Shown: positions 1 through 8,959 of the stretch, piece after piece
How the letters are laid out: each line of letters opens with the position of its first letter
Position numbering within the stretch: the first letter of the stretch is position 1
NCBI RefSeq assembly: GCF_900461525.1
Contig: NZ_UGOD01000001.1
Span: 2,263,001-2,327,000 of the forward strand
Source of the DNA: Legionella busanensis
Lineage (GTDB): Bacteria; Pseudomonadota; Gammaproteobacteria; Legionellales; Legionellaceae
Reading direction: 5' to 3'
Length of the DNA: 64,000 nt
Notes under the pieces: generated by a model
Seen by the model: the letters and a program-made list of their open reading frames with translations, nothing else
Told to the model about the DNA's origin: nothing
Databases searched by the model: none
Made by a program: the position numbers and the translations under genes

Positions 1-1947
1 CCATCCACTCTAAAAAATAAAACGGCTAGTTTGGATCTAATATCAAGTGATATAGTAGCTTTCCGAGAAGGAATTGCGGCAGCTAAGAGAAAATATATAG
101 AAACTTTATCTGCGAGACTCATAGAGAAACCTAACGTTAACAGGCAACTATTAAGTACAGGCAGCGCTGATCCAGCTCAGGATGATGAAATTACTAGAAT
201 TTGGACTGCTTATAAAGCACAAAAGAAGCAGTTAATTGAAAAAAATAAAGAAACTATTTTTACATTAGAAGAAAAATTAAGGTATTGGGGATATGAAGGT
301 TTAGAGAAGCTACGCAAAACTCAAGAAACAGAGCTAGAGGAATTACTAAAAAATGATTCGTTGGATTTAAATGAGCTCAAAAAATTCTTTTTGGTAAAAA
401 TTACAGAGCTTCAAGAAAAGTTAATTGATCATCAATATCAAAGTATGACGAATTCGCTTAACAGTGATGCAAAAAAATTAGAAGAAATTATTAAGTTATT
501 TCCGGCTGAATCTCAGGCGCGAGTAGTAATAAGTGCTGAACAACGCAGGGACTTATTACAAGACTCTCTAAAAGCTGTAGAGGAATTATATTTATTATTT
601 AAAAAAGAATGTCTAAAGAAAATTAGCTCACTTGAAACAGAGTTAGAAAAACTAGGTGTGCTTTATTCATTACAAGCAAGTTTCCTAACTAATTTAGAAA
701 AACAAGGTACTCAAATAGCTAAAGCACAACAAGCACCTAACGTTTCTAATGAAATATTAATTGAATTACTTAAGGTTGAATATGAAAAACAAAGAACTGA
801 ATTAATTACAGCGCTTCAAGATGCTATCAATAACCTTAACGCTAGTATGGGCATTTTTGATATTATAAAAATTGATTTTGCTATACAAACTTTAATGCCA
901 AGTGTAAATACTATAAAAGAATCCCTACATAACTTTATTAAAGCTTATAATGAAAAAATTGGTTTCTTAATCACACAACCTCAGATTCAATTAGGTAATT
1001 TACAAACTGTAAAAGAGGATTATTTAAAAGATATTGAGAAAGAAATAAGTAGTATTAAGAGCGCTTTAGTATTTGCTTATGGAGAAGCAATTAATACTGT
1101 AAGAAACAACCTAATTGCTCAAATTGAACTTACTTCTGTAATCAAACAACATGAAAATTTAGAATCTTTAGAGCGCGAGATTATTGGAACTAATGAAGCT
1201 GGTCAGACTATTAAAAATGAATTAACCGACCCTTTTGCTAAATTATCCAATCTAAGAACAGCTGAAGATATTCTCGCCTGGCAAAAAGATATTTATTCAA
1301 AAGTTTTAGAAGCCTGCAATTGTGCTTCTAAACTGTCTATAGCCTATAACTTGTATATTACTGCACAAAAAGAAAGGCGACAAAAGCAACCAATTTATAT
1401 GGCCTCCACTCAATTTTTAAATGATATAAAAAAAGAATATGAACGTATTGTTACTAAATATAGTGGAATTGATAAAGAGCTTGCTAAAGCTAAAAAAAGT
1501 GGGGAAAATTTTAATACTTTAGAAGCAACCAAAAAAGCCATATGTAATATTGAAAATTTTAATGAGAATAACCCTGCACTCCCTAGCGATTCAAGGCTTA
1601 AAAAATTACATGAAATATATCAAAGCGTAAAGATCGTAAATGATGCTTATTTAGCTTCTCAACATGATTCCGTTGCGGCTGATAGTGAACACAAAAATTC
1701 ATTAGGTCAGGTATTTGCTGACCTGCGCAAAGATGATATGCAAGATATTTCTGCTGATAAACGTTCCGGATTTACTAGTTGGCTACGCGCTTTACTAAAA
1801 AAAATTAGCGGTAAAACTCAAGAATCAACTAATGTAACTAAACATTCTTTATTTAAAACAAGTTTCGGTCATTGTAGGACAGAAAAAGTGTTAGTCGATT
1901 CTAGTAATGAAGTAGTTAATGCACTAAATGCTGCGTCTAATTCTTAA
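1..1947 (+). CDS. Large coiled-coil protein, 5' end outside window (possible Dot/Icm effector)
   Basis: The reading frame is open from the first base to a TAA at 1945-1947. A TTG at 31 could be read as a start, but the true start probably lies upstream of the window. The visible 648 codons are rich in Glu, Lys, Leu and Asn and show long heptad-like stretches throughout. There is no signal peptide, membrane segment or recognised enzyme motif in this part. Long, poorly conserved coiled-coil proteins of this composition are common among Legionella type IVB (Dot/Icm) substrates, so an effector is possible, but no translocation signal can be proven here. It could also be a cytoplasmic structural coiled-coil protein. 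The next gene, kdsB, converges on it with a 30 bp gap. Confidence 0.7.
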   Translation, partial: PSTLKNKTASLDLISSDIVAFREGIAAAKRKYIETLSARLIEKPNVNRQLLSTGSADPAQDDEITRIWTAYKAQKKQLIEKNKETIFTLEEKLRYWGYEGLEKLRKTQETELEELLKNDSLDLNELKKFFLVKITELQEKLIDHQYQSMTNSLNSDAKKLEEIIKLFPAESQARVVISAEQRRDLLQDSLKAVEELYLLFKKECLKKISSLETELEKLGVLYSLQASFLTNLEKQGTQIAKAQQAPNVSNEILIELLKVEYEKQRTELITALQDAINNLNASMGIFDIIKIDFAIQTLMPSVNTIKESLHNFIKAYNEKIGFLITQPQIQLGNLQTVKEDYLKDIEKEISSIKSALVFAYGEAINTVRNNLIAQIELTSVIKQHENLESLEREIIGTNEAGQTIKNELTDPFAKLSNLRTAEDILAWQKDIYSKVLEACNCASKLSIAYNLYITAQKERRQKQPIYMASTQFLNDIKKEYERIVTKYSGIDKELAKAKKSGENFNTLEATKKAICNIENFNENNPALPSDSRLKKLHEIYQSVKIVNDAYLASQHDSVAADSEHKNSLGQVFADLRKDDMQDISADKRSGFTSWLRALLKKISGKTQESTNVTKHSLFKTSFGHCRTEKVLVDSSNEVVNALNAASNS

Positions 1948-1977
1948 TTTACTATTATAATTTTTTATTTTCTGCTT

Positions 1978-2727
1978 TTAATAATTTTTTGTTAATGCCT
2001 CTTTTCTTGCTTTTTCCAAATCATCTGCCGTATTAATATCTTGTTGCGGCACAGCGCAAGCTACATCCACTCTTATTTTATGACCTGCCCAAAGAGCGCG
2101 CAATTGTTCTAAACATTCACTGATTTCTAATTTACAGGGTAACCAGCTAACAAAATCAACGAGAAATTTAGCGCGATAAGCATAAAGACCAATATGTCTA
2201 AATACATGGCTAATGCTATTAGGCTCATCGCGATTACACGGGATGGGTGATCTAGAAAAATAAAGCGCATTATTGAAACGGTCACGAACTACTTTTACCA
2301 CATTTGGGTTTAAGAGTTGTTCTTGTTTTTCGATAGGCCAACATAATGTTGCCATATTTAATTCACGATTTGTTAAAATACGAGCTACCTGATTAATTAA
2401 AGCAGGTTCAATAAAGGGCTCATCGCCCTGTACATTCACGATAATATCATTTTCGGTATAAAATCCACGTGCAATGACCTCAGCAATTCTATCCGTCCCC
2501 GTTGCATGTGAAGGCAATGTCATTTCAACATGGGCGCCAAATTCTCTAGCATGTGTAGCAATTTGTTCATTATCAGTGGCTATGGTGATGGTTTTAGGCT
2601 GCGCTTGCAGTGCTTGTTCATAGACACGTTGAAGAACCGTTTTTCCATCAATTTCCATCATTAATTTGCCTGGAAGACGAGTTGACTGATAACGTGCAGG
2701 GATAACAACATGGAAATTAAAGTTCAT
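1978..2727 (-). CDS. kdsB: 3-deoxy-manno-octulosonate cytidylyltransferase
   Basis: CMP-Kdo synthetase: it activates Kdo with CTP before transfer to lipid A in LPS synthesis, in the cytoplasm. The 249-residue length is normal for the family. The N-terminus carries the nucleotide-binding signature [15 protein letters not shown] (residues 7-21), and the family motif [12 protein letters not shown] follows near residue 95-106. The ATG at 2725-2727 overlaps the stop of the upstream Trm112-like gene in an ATGA arrangement, implying translational coupling. The same Trm112-like (ycaR)-kdsB order is found in E. coli. Confidence 0.96.
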   Translation of the reverse strand: MNFNFHVVIPARYQSTRLPGKLMMEIDGKTVLQRVYEQALQAQPKTITIATDNEQIATHAREFGAHVEMTLPSHATGTDRIAEVIARGFYTENDIIVNVQGDEPFIEPALINQVARILTNRELNMATLCWPIEKQEQLLNPNVVKVVRDRFNNALYFSRSPIPCNRDEPNSISHVFRHIGLYAYRAKFLVDFVSWLPCKLEISECLEQLRALWAGHKIRVDVACAVPQQDINTADDLEKARKEALTKNY

Positions 2728-2903
2728 AAGGATTCCTTTTCCTCAAGTGGAATTAAGCGCGCTTCTTGCTCAAGCATGACTGGAATGCCATCTTTAATTG
2801 GGTAGGCAAGTCTATCAAAGCGACAAATAAGTTCTTCATTTTTAAGTAATAATTTCCCTTTACATAAAGGGCACACTAATATTTCTAAGAGACGTTTATC
2901 CAA
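2724..2903 (-). CDS. Trm112-family small protein (YcaR-like)
   Basis: A 59-residue protein beginning [16 protein letters not shown] and ending at a TGA that overlaps the kdsB start codon. The start is a TTG at 2901-2903, preceded by a good Shine-Dalgarno sequence (AAAGGAG, about 5 bases upstream). It shows the Trm112/UPF0434 pattern: one CPLCKGKL zinc-ribbon half, then a conserved [14 protein letters not shown] block. Trm112-like proteins bind and stabilise methyltransferases. In proteobacteria the homologue is linked to LPS genes, and its function is not firmly settled. The conserved position before kdsB and the coupling support co-expression with Kdo activation. Confidence 0.9.
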   Translation of the reverse strand: MDKRLLEILVCPLCKGKLLLKNEELICRFDRLAYPIKDGIPVMLEQEARLIPLEEKESL

Positions 2904-2970
2904 AAGAGCTCCTTTACTTTAGCTTGTAACTACAGGGCTTAACTTGATTTATGAACTTAAATTAAAAGGG

Positions 2971-2990
2971 ATAATAAGAGCTCTTATTAT
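2971..2990. promoter_or_regulatory. Perfect 20 bp palindrome upstream of the Trm112-like gene
   Basis: ATAATAAGAGCTCTTATTAT is a perfect inverted repeat without a loop, 68 bases upstream of the TTG start of the Trm112-like/kdsB unit. The absence of a loop makes a terminator unlikely, while a dimeric regulator's operator would have this symmetry. No regulator can be named. The rest of the gene-free stretch 2904-3389 holds the palindromic repeat cluster described separately and no credible ORF. Confidence 0.3.
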
Positions 2991-3118
2991 ATTGGTCAAG
3001 TTAAAAGGATTTGCCTTGGGAAGAAAATTATATCTCGTTGGTGTAGGCTAGGGTAAAATTCTTAAATTTAAAATGAATGACCATTTTAGGAGTTACAGGC
3101 AATAATGGACTGTCATAA

Positions 3119-3180
3119 GTAGCCTGGGTGCAGGCCTCTTAGGCCGAAACCCGGGGTTCACTGCGTTGCATCTAGGCTAT
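3119..3180. repeat. Extragenic palindromic repeat, copy A
   Basis: A 62 bp element with complementary ends: GTAGCCTGGGTGCA at the left and TGCATCTAGGCTAT at the right. An internal GGCCTCTTAGGCC hairpin and a CCCGGGG block lie between them. A second copy lies at 3304-3366 in the same orientation. It is far richer in G+C than its surroundings. This matches the style of short dispersed intergenic repeats in Legionella-type genomes, with no coding capacity. Confidence 0.7.
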
Positions 3181-3206
3181 TTGCTAATACAGCCCGATCT
3201 ACATCT

Positions 3207-3300
3207 GTCATTCCCGCGTAGGCGGGCATCCATGTTAAAATTAGCCTCAGCGTTAATTGAGAGATTGATCCCTACCTACGCGGGGATGTGCGGGGATGAC
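3207..3300. repeat. Second palindromic element nested between the two repeat copies
   Basis: The left arm GTCATTCCCGCGTAGGCGGG (3207 on) and the right arm ending CGGGGATGTGCGGGGATGAC (3281-3300) are inverted copies of each other. The right arm contains an extra GTGCGGGGAT-like unit. The arms flank about 38 bp of ordinary AT-rich sequence. The motif resembles the widespread GTCATTCCCGCG...GGCGGG extragenic repeat class. It sits exactly between copies A and B of the other repeat. Confidence 0.6.
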
Positions 3301-3303
3301 AGA

Positions 3304-3366
3304 AGTAGCCTGGGCGCAGGCCTTTAGGCCGGAACCCGGGTTTCACTTCGTTGCACCCAGGCTACT
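3304..3366. repeat. Extragenic palindromic repeat, copy B
   Basis: AGTAGCCTGGGCGCAGG... pairs with the right end GCACCCAGGCTACT, a nearly perfect inverted repeat enclosing GGCCTTTAGGCC and AACCCGGGTTT palindromes. It is the better preserved of the two copies. It ends 23 bp beyond the tsaB stop codon, so transcripts of tsaB would run into this hairpin, which could stop or stabilise them. Confidence 0.7.
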
Positions 3367-3389
3367 TGATATATGATTTAATCTTGTAA

Positions 3390-4061
3390 TTAGCCTGATT
3401 TTGGCGGATGTGCCACTTGATTACGTATGTAAATGGGTAAGGCTTCTTCTGCTTTAATTGGCGAAATAGATTGTGATTGTACTAAATGGAGCATTGTAGC
3501 AGCATTTATAGAAACCTCTTGCTGCTTTATGATATTGGCTCGTAACATTTCAGGTAAATTTGAAAAGTAAGGCATAAAATTAATACCTACTAATTGTAAT
3601 GGCTCTGTAGGAATAATATTGATATCGTTTGCTGCCGATACATACTCAGGTATATCTGTTGGCGAAGACTTATCATAATAAGCCCAATAAACTTGGTTCA
3701 TACGCGCATCAATCAAGGCTAAGACAGGATAGTCTTGCTTGTCTTGATTCATCTTAACTTCGTAAGCGATAGTTGCTAAACTGCTTACGGGAAATATAGG
3801 TAAATCATGCGGATAAGCTAAGCCTTGCGCAATACTACAAGCGATCCTAAGACCGGTAAAACTCCCAGGGCCACGACCAAGCACAATACCATCTAATTGC
3901 GTTATAGATAAAGCAGCTTCACTTAATAATGTCTCAATCATGCTTAAAATAACTTGCGCATGTTGACCTTGGCCAACTTGGCTCTGCTTATGTATTTCAC
4001 CTTGATTTGATAAGGCAAGTGTTGCCACCGAGGTTGAGGTATCAAGCGCTAACAACTTCAT
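3390..4061 (-). CDS. tsaB: tRNA threonylcarbamoyladenosine biosynthesis protein TsaB
   Basis: TsaB (YeaZ) is the scaffold partner of TsaD and TsaE in making t6A37 on ANN-decoding tRNAs. The protein starts [17 protein letters not shown], the typical ASKHA-type first strand. It contains GRGPGSFTGLRIACSIAQGL, the family signature. I place the start at the ATG 4059-4061 (223 residues); a TTG 21 bases upstream would add only an atypical extension. The gene overlaps the 3' end of the upstream helicase gene by 20 bp and is probably translated from the same transcript. As in other members, the ATPase catalytic residues of TsaD are not expected. Confidence 0.95.
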   Translation of the reverse strand: MKLLALDTSTSVATLALSNQGEIHKQSQVGQGQHAQVILSMIETLLSEAALSITQLDGIVLGRGPGSFTGLRIACSIAQGLAYPHDLPIFPVSSLATIAYEVKMNQDKQDYPVLALIDARMNQVYWAYYDKSSPTDIPEYVSAANDINIIPTEPLQLVGINFMPYFSNLPEMLRANIIKQQEVSINAATMLHLVQSQSISPIKAEEALPIYIRNQVAHPPKSG

Positions 4062-6012
4062 GATTAAACACCCATTGATCAATAAAATTTAAAACACATT
4101 GCTCATCACGAGTTTTCTGTAAGGGAGGAAGACTTGCAAAAATTTGTTGCCCATAAGAGCGACCGGTCAACCGCGGATCAGCAATCATGAGCACTCCTTT
4201 ATCAGTCACATCTCGAATTAATCGGCCAACACCTTGTTTTAAAGCTAACACCGCATTTGGCAAAGATAATTCATCAAAACCTGATAGACCTCGTGCTTTT
4301 AAGTAAGCCATTTTACCACGCATCACGGGGTCAACGGGACTAGCAAAGGGCAATTTATCAATAATTACACAAGATAAAGCCTCCCCCTTCACATCAACAC
4401 CTTCCCAAAAAGTAGCTGTTCCTAATAAAACCGCATTGCCTAATTGCCGAAAACGAGCGAGTAAAATAGGTTTAGCCTCTTCTCCTTGAATTAATAAAGG
4501 GTAGTCTAGAGTATCAATCAAAAGATCAGCAACTAATTTTAAAGCACGATGACTTGTAAATAAGAAAAAACAGCGTCCCTGACAAGCTTTAATAATAGGT
4601 AAAGCTTTGTTAACTAATGCTTGGTAGTAAGTAGGATCATTGGGATCAGGTAAGAATCGTGGTAAATATAACAATGCTTGTTTAGCATAATTAAAAGGAC
4701 TTGGCAGCAGAAGAGTTTGAGCTTCATCAAGACCTAATGGTTTAGTGAAACAGTCAAACGAGGAACCCATAGTAAGCGTTGCTGAAGTAAAAATATAAGC
4801 ACAAGATAATTGCTGTTTTAAAAGAGCTTTAAACGAGTCAGCATTATCATAAGGTGTCGCATGTAAAACTAAAGAGTGCTTATAACGTTCAATCCAGCGA
4901 ATTAGCGTTTTATCTGATTTCTGAAATGCCACAGCTGTGGTTTTAAACGCTTCAAGGCGTTTAGCACATCGTTTAAGTCCAGCACTTTCTTCATCTTCCA
5001 TCTCGGCTATACAGGCAAGTAATATATCAATTAAATCGATCAATTGTTGCCAAGATTTTTGAAAGGATTGATGGCGTTCTACCACATCCCAACTTAGTTT
5101 ATCCTCTTTAGTAGCTAAACTATTAATTAATTGTTCAATAATCTGATCTGTTTCTAAACTTAGCTTTTTAAGCGGTTGATTGGCTAAATCAAGCACCGGC
5201 CATTCATGAATCACATCATCAACTAAATCGCGCAATTGCCGGGTGCCTAAGCGCTCTTCATTAAAATGAGCAGCAATTTCCGCCAACTGATGCGCTTCAT
5301 CAAAAATAATGACTTCTACACCGGGTAAAAGCTCACCAAAACCTTCTTTTTTTAAACGAGAATCGGCAAAAAATAAGTGATGGTTAATGATAATTAAATC
5401 AGCTTCAAGCGCACGTTTTCTGGCTTTAACCAAAAAACAATCTTGATAATAATTACATTCACTACCCAAACAATTATCAATATTAGAAGTAATATAAGGC
5501 CAGAGTGCCGAGTCTTCTTTAATTTCCAACAATTCACTGCGTTCGCCGTAAGTTAGCTGGGGCACCTTTTCTTTAACTTTTAAAATATCATGAATAAGAT
5601 GTGGTGCAATAAAAAAACCCTCTTCCGCATGTTGCTCAATACGATAACGACAAAGGTAATTTGCTCTACCTTTTAAATTTTGTACATTAATAGCACGCCC
5701 AAGTGCCCGTATAAGCAATGGTAAATCTTTTTGAAATAATTGATCTTGCAGCGTCTTTGTTGCTGTTGAAATAACAGTCTTTTTACCACTTAATATAGAT
5801 GGAATTAAATAGGCAAAGGTTTTTCCTGTTCCTGTGCCTGCTTCTGCAACTAATATTGTCTTTTGAGTAATTGCCTCAGCTACTGCAGCCGCTAAGGTAA
5901 TTTGTGCTTGACGCGCTATAAAGCCAGGAATCGCAGTAGATAGACGTCCTTGTTCACTTAAAACTTGTTGACAATGCGAGGACACATCATCATTTAAATG
6001 CTCTATTCCCAC
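4042..6012 (-). CDS. DinG/YoaA-family Fe-S ATP-dependent DNA helicase
   Basis: A superfamily 2 helicase of the XPD/DinG type, 656 residues. Walker A is [10 protein letters not shown] (about residue 56-65). The DEAH box is in [13 protein letters not shown], and the C-terminal helicase motif is QGVGRLIRD. Four cysteines between motifs I and II (LCRYR, NCLG, SEC, QDC) match the 4Fe-4S cluster of XPD-like helicases. Known relatives unwind forked or damaged DNA and R-loops. The start is GTG at 6010-6012, inside the last codons of the fdxA gene (10 bp overlap). Its length and architecture fit YoaA, a binding partner of polymerase III chi in E. coli, better than full-length DinG. A holC (chi) gene lies elsewhere in this window. 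Confidence 0.93.
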   Translation of the reverse strand: MGIEHLNDDVSSHCQQVLSEQGRLSTAIPGFIARQAQITLAAAVAEAITQKTILVAEAGTGTGKTFAYLIPSILSGKKTVISTATKTLQDQLFQKDLPLLIRALGRAINVQNLKGRANYLCRYRIEQHAEEGFFIAPHLIHDILKVKEKVPQLTYGERSELLEIKEDSALWPYITSNIDNCLGSECNYYQDCFLVKARKRALEADLIIINHHLFFADSRLKKEGFGELLPGVEVIIFDEAHQLAEIAAHFNEERLGTRQLRDLVDDVIHEWPVLDLANQPLKKLSLETDQIIEQLINSLATKEDKLSWDVVERHQSFQKSWQQLIDLIDILLACIAEMEDEESAGLKRCAKRLEAFKTTAVAFQKSDKTLIRWIERYKHSLVLHATPYDNADSFKALLKQQLSCAYIFTSATLTMGSSFDCFTKPLGLDEAQTLLLPSPFNYAKQALLYLPRFLPDPNDPTYYQALVNKALPIIKACQGRCFFLFTSHRALKLVADLLIDTLDYPLLIQGEEAKPILLARFRQLGNAVLLGTATFWEGVDVKGEALSCVIIDKLPFASPVDPVMRGKMAYLKARGLSGFDELSLPNAVLALKQGVGRLIRDVTDKGVLMIADPRLTGRSYGQQIFASLPPLQKTRDEQCVLNFIDQWVFNHEVVSA

Positions 6013-6335
6013 TCTTTTTCAAGAAATTGCAATTTGTCCTTAACCCCTTCCCATTCTTTTGCGTCAGGAGGTCCATCTTTTTTTGCCGTAATATTAGGCC
6101 ATTTTGGCGCAAGTTCTGCATTAAGTTCTTGAAATTTTTTCTGCTCAGGCGTTAAATCATCCTCAGACATAATGGCTTGCACTGGACACTCGGGTTCACA
6201 AAGCGCACAGTCAATACATTCATCTGGATGAATCACTAAGAAATTAGGTCCCTCATAAAAACAGTCAACGGGGCAAACTTCAACACAATCAGTGTATTTA
6301 CATTTAATACAACTTTCAGTCACAACAAAAGTCAT
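6003..6335 (-). CDS. fdxA: Seven-iron ferredoxin FdxA
   Basis: A 110-residue ferredoxin with [3Fe-4S] and [4Fe-4S] cysteine patterns. The first set is [21 protein letters not shown] and the second is [16 protein letters not shown]. The C-terminal tail of about 45 residues, rich in Glu and Lys, is typical of proteobacterial FdxA. It is a low-potential electron carrier in the cytoplasm. Its stop codon overlaps the GTG of the Fe-S helicase gene, giving an fdxA-helicase-tsaB transcription unit. Confidence 0.95.
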   Translation of the reverse strand: MTFVVTESCIKCKYTDCVEVCPVDCFYEGPNFLVIHPDECIDCALCEPECPVQAIMSEDDLTPEQKKFQELNAELAPKWPNITAKKDGPPDAKEWEGVKDKLQFLEKEWE

Positions 6336-6426
6336 TTTAAAATCGCCAAGGTTTAAGAATAATGTTTATTAAACCATAACTTGCCTTGTTTCGGCTAGCT
6401 TAGTTTTGCAAGAGGTCTGGTTTTAT

Positions 6427-7368
6427 TTATCCTTCATCTAACTTAAGTTCTGGTCCAACAGGTACAATGCGACTAGGGTTTATGGTTTGATGACTGTAAT
6501 AATAATGTTGCTTAATATGCAAAAAGTTAACAGTCTCTTTGATACCAGGATAATGATAAAGTCGCTTAAGATATTCTTGCAAAGCTGGGTAATCAATAAT
6601 TCGTTTTTTATTCGTTTTAAAATGACCATAATAAACTGCATCAAAACGAATAAGGGTGGTAAATAATCGCCAATCAGCCTCCGTCAATTGACCACCAACT
6701 AAATAACCATGCTGTGTTAGATGGGTTTCTAATTCATCTAAGGTTGCAAATAATTGTTCAAATGCTTCTTCATAAGCTTCTTGAGAAGTAGCAAAACCAC
6801 AACGATATACCCCGTTATTAACAGTATGATAAATCTTACCATTAATGGCATCAATCTCAGCACATAAAGAAGGTGGGTAGAAATCCTGTTCATCACCAGT
6901 TAAATGATTAAAAGCACTATTTAATTGGCGGATAAGCTCAGCAGATTCATTGCATACTATTGTTTGGTTTTCTTTATCCCATAAGACAGGAACCGTGACA
7001 CGACCCGTATAATTAGAATCTGCTTTACAATAAAGCTCATAGAGATAACGAAGCCCATAAAGCTTATCGCCGGTAGCGCCCATCTCCTGTTTAAATTCCC
7101 AACCATGCTCCAGCATATGGGGGTGAACCACAGAGACATCAATAAAATCAGTTAATTTTTTAAGTGTTCTAAAAATTAAAGCACGATGTGCCCAAGGGCA
7201 AGCTAAAGAAACATATAAGTGATAACGGTTAGCAACAGCAGGAAACTTTGCATCTGGCTTTTCACTAACTTCGTTATGAAACTTAGAAGGCTCTCGTTTA
7301 AAGGCGCCTTTTGTTTTTGAAGTATCATACCAAGTATCTTGCCACTGTCCATCTACTAAAAGCCCCAT
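6427..7368 (-). CDS. yqjG: Glutathionyl-hydroquinone reductase (omega/xi-class GST, YqjG/ECM4 family)
   Basis: A 313-residue protein with the xi-class glutathione transferase pattern. The catalytic cysteine is in VSLACPWAHRALIF (about residues 53-66), and the substrate/GSH region includes TVPVLWDKE and CNESAELIRQLN. The C-terminal all-helical domain includes GGQLTEADWRLFTTLIRFD. These enzymes reduce glutathionyl-hydroquinones to hydroquinones using GSH. The gene stands alone, with about 90 bp to fdxA downstream and about 55 bp to the next gene upstream. The start ATG gives the usual MGLLVDGQWQDTWYD beginning. Confidence 0.94.
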   Translation of the reverse strand: MGLLVDGQWQDTWYDTSKTKGAFKREPSKFHNEVSEKPDAKFPAVANRYHLYVSLACPWAHRALIFRTLKKLTDFIDVSVVHPHMLEHGWEFKQEMGATGDKLYGLRYLYELYCKADSNYTGRVTVPVLWDKENQTIVCNESAELIRQLNSAFNHLTGDEQDFYPPSLCAEIDAINGKIYHTVNNGVYRCGFATSQEAYEEAFEQLFATLDELETHLTQHGYLVGGQLTEADWRLFTTLIRFDAVYYGHFKTNKKRIIDYPALQEYLKRLYHYPGIKETVNFLHIKQHYYYSHQTINPSRIVPVGPELKLDEG

Positions 7369-7424
7369 AGCCTATCCTCAATTGCTAACCAATAAATTAA
7401 TTATAGTGCCGCCACTATACCTGA

Positions 7425-8711
7425 TTAAGCTAATAAAAACCGAAAGTTTTTTTGGATTTCACTTAAATCAAATTTATTAAGAAATAAGGAAAAACACATC
7501 CAAGCGCTAAGGGCTGCTAAATCGCGAAAAGGCGGTGGTAAATAAATAGGAGGTGTTATGATCTCTCTTTCGAGAAGTTCCATCAATAAGGGCAAATCAT
7601 CTAGCACTAATTTACCTACAAATAATAACGGAATCATCTCAACCCTATGTTGACTTATAGCAAATCGAATGAAGTTATAAATTAACAAAAAACCTTTGGC
7701 ATAGGATAAATCTTTAGTAAAGGGCCCACCTGTTGGTGTACTACCTCGAAAAATTCGCACTGCATGATTATAACTATCCATAGGACTTAAGCCGCATTCG
7801 ATAAAATAGCGATAAATATCAATAAAGTCAGCGCCTTCTCTTACTTTGTTAAGCGCAATAACACGATTAGTTATTTTACGTATTCGCCCCGGATAAGAAG
7901 AAAAAGTAACTATCTCGGTGATAACTGCCAAACCCTCCTGAATGACACTACAAGAAGGAGAGCCTTTCGACAGAAAAGTACAATAAGGTTGTGACGTACC
8001 ATTTAATGTCGTACCAACATGCACCCAGCCTTCATGAACTTCCAAATATTTTACATCTCTGTCGCTAAACTTAGCATGTTGACTTAATTTAATATTATCA
8101 GCACCCGCAGAGGCATCAGCAATCATATCATCACTAACCATGACCGTAATTTTTCCTGGATGAAAATTAAAAAAATTACTTAAACGCGTTTGCAGAATTT
8201 GTTGTGCCTCTTCAGGCGTGTAGCGTTTTAAGTCAGCATCTGATTGCAATTGAATATCAAGCGCTGTCAATACATCAAAAAGTACATTGCCTAAATCACT
8301 TAATCGAGGTCCTCCTGAATAAAATACATCATCAGGACTACCATATAATTCCGTAGCTAACTGACTAAATACTGGGGTTCCTCGGCAAGCTAACATATCT
8401 ACTGCTTTAATATATTCTTCACATTGTCGCTTAAGTAAGCGTGTGATGGGCGAATATTGTCCTAATTGATTCTGCGCATCTCGTAAAATTAAACGAAATT
8501 CCTCTTGTTTTTCTTGAGGATCAAAAGGCAGTGGTCGATTATTATCGTAATATGCCTTATCGACCGCCGGCAGTTTACTTGCTTTATCGCTAAAAAATTG
8601 CTGACGTATGGAATCATCCCATTTAATGCTATCTAGAATACGTATTTGACTCTGTGCTTCAACAAGACGAGTCGATAATTCTTGAATAACAGCTAACTCA
8701 GTCGATTCCAT
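7425..8711 (-). CDS. DUF1704/MATCAP-family zinc metallopeptidase (QEGLA-motif protein)
   Basis: A 428-residue protein with HEGWVH at residues 226-231 (an HExxxH zinc motif) and QEGLA at 258-262. Together these define the DUF1704 family. Eukaryotic relatives (MATCAP) are tyrosine carboxypeptidases that process tubulin. Bacterial members are often called flavohemoglobin expression-modulating QEGLA proteins, and their substrates are unknown. No signal peptide is visible, so a cytoplasmic location is likely. The gene is third in a tightly packed set after dapA and a small lipoprotein gene, with a 9 bp gap upstream. Whether it acts on a cell-wall or peptide substrate is open. Confidence 0.85.
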   Translation of the reverse strand: MESTELAVIQELSTRLVEAQSQIRILDSIKWDDSIRQQFFSDKASKLPAVDKAYYDNNRPLPFDPQEKQEEFRLILRDAQNQLGQYSPITRLLKRQCEEYIKAVDMLACRGTPVFSQLATELYGSPDDVFYSGGPRLSDLGNVLFDVLTALDIQLQSDADLKRYTPEEAQQILQTRLSNFFNFHPGKITVMVSDDMIADASAGADNIKLSQHAKFSDRDVKYLEVHEGWVHVGTTLNGTSQPYCTFLSKGSPSCSVIQEGLAVITEIVTFSSYPGRIRKITNRVIALNKVREGADFIDIYRYFIECGLSPMDSYNHAVRIFRGSTPTGGPFTKDLSYAKGFLLIYNFIRFAISQHRVEMIPLLFVGKLVLDDLPLLMELLEREIITPPIYLPPPFRDLAALSAWMCFSLFLNKFDLSEIQKNFRFLLA

Positions 8712-8720
8712 AATCTTACC

Positions 8721-8948
8721 TTAACTTATAGTCTTAGCCATTGCAGTGGGCGGCTCAACATTCATATTAAAAGTTGATGCTGGTGTAGGTAAATCGTAAA
8801 AATGACCAATATTAGCTGCCGTTAATGGCGACGGTACATTAATAGATGCACCGTTTCTACTTTGTAAATACATTTTTTCACCAGTACTTGCATACTGTGA
8901 ACACGCTACTAGTCCTAGGGTTGACATCGCTAAAACAATTTTTTTCAC
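8721..8948 (-). CDS. Small lipoprotein at the bamC position downstream of dapA
   Basis: A 75-residue protein with a lipobox (LGLVAC, Cys16), then a mature part of about 60 residues lacking regular repeats. The mature part contains YLQSRNGASINVPSPLTA and FYDLPTP. In E. coli dapA is followed by bamC (nlpB), whose mature N-terminus is an extended segment that wraps around BamD. This short protein sits in the same place, 11 bp after dapA, and looks like that N-terminal segment without the two BamC globular domains. That relation is my inference from position and style, not a proven homology. It could instead be an unrelated small lipoprotein. Confidence 0.75.
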   Translation of the reverse strand: MKKIVLAMSTLGLVACSQYASTGEKMYLQSRNGASINVPSPLTAANIGHFYDLPTPASTFNMNVEPPTAMAKTIS

Positions 8949-8959
8949 ATCTTACCTCA

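Noticed and set aside
3119-3180. tRNA-like cloverleaf suspected in the GC-rich repeat
   Set aside because: The two arms pair with each other as one long hairpin; there is no T-arm consensus or anticodon arm of tRNA size.
6957-7142. 61-codon minus-strand ORF inside the glutathionyl-hydroquinone reductase gene
   Set aside because: It is an alternative-frame shadow within a confidently identified gene.
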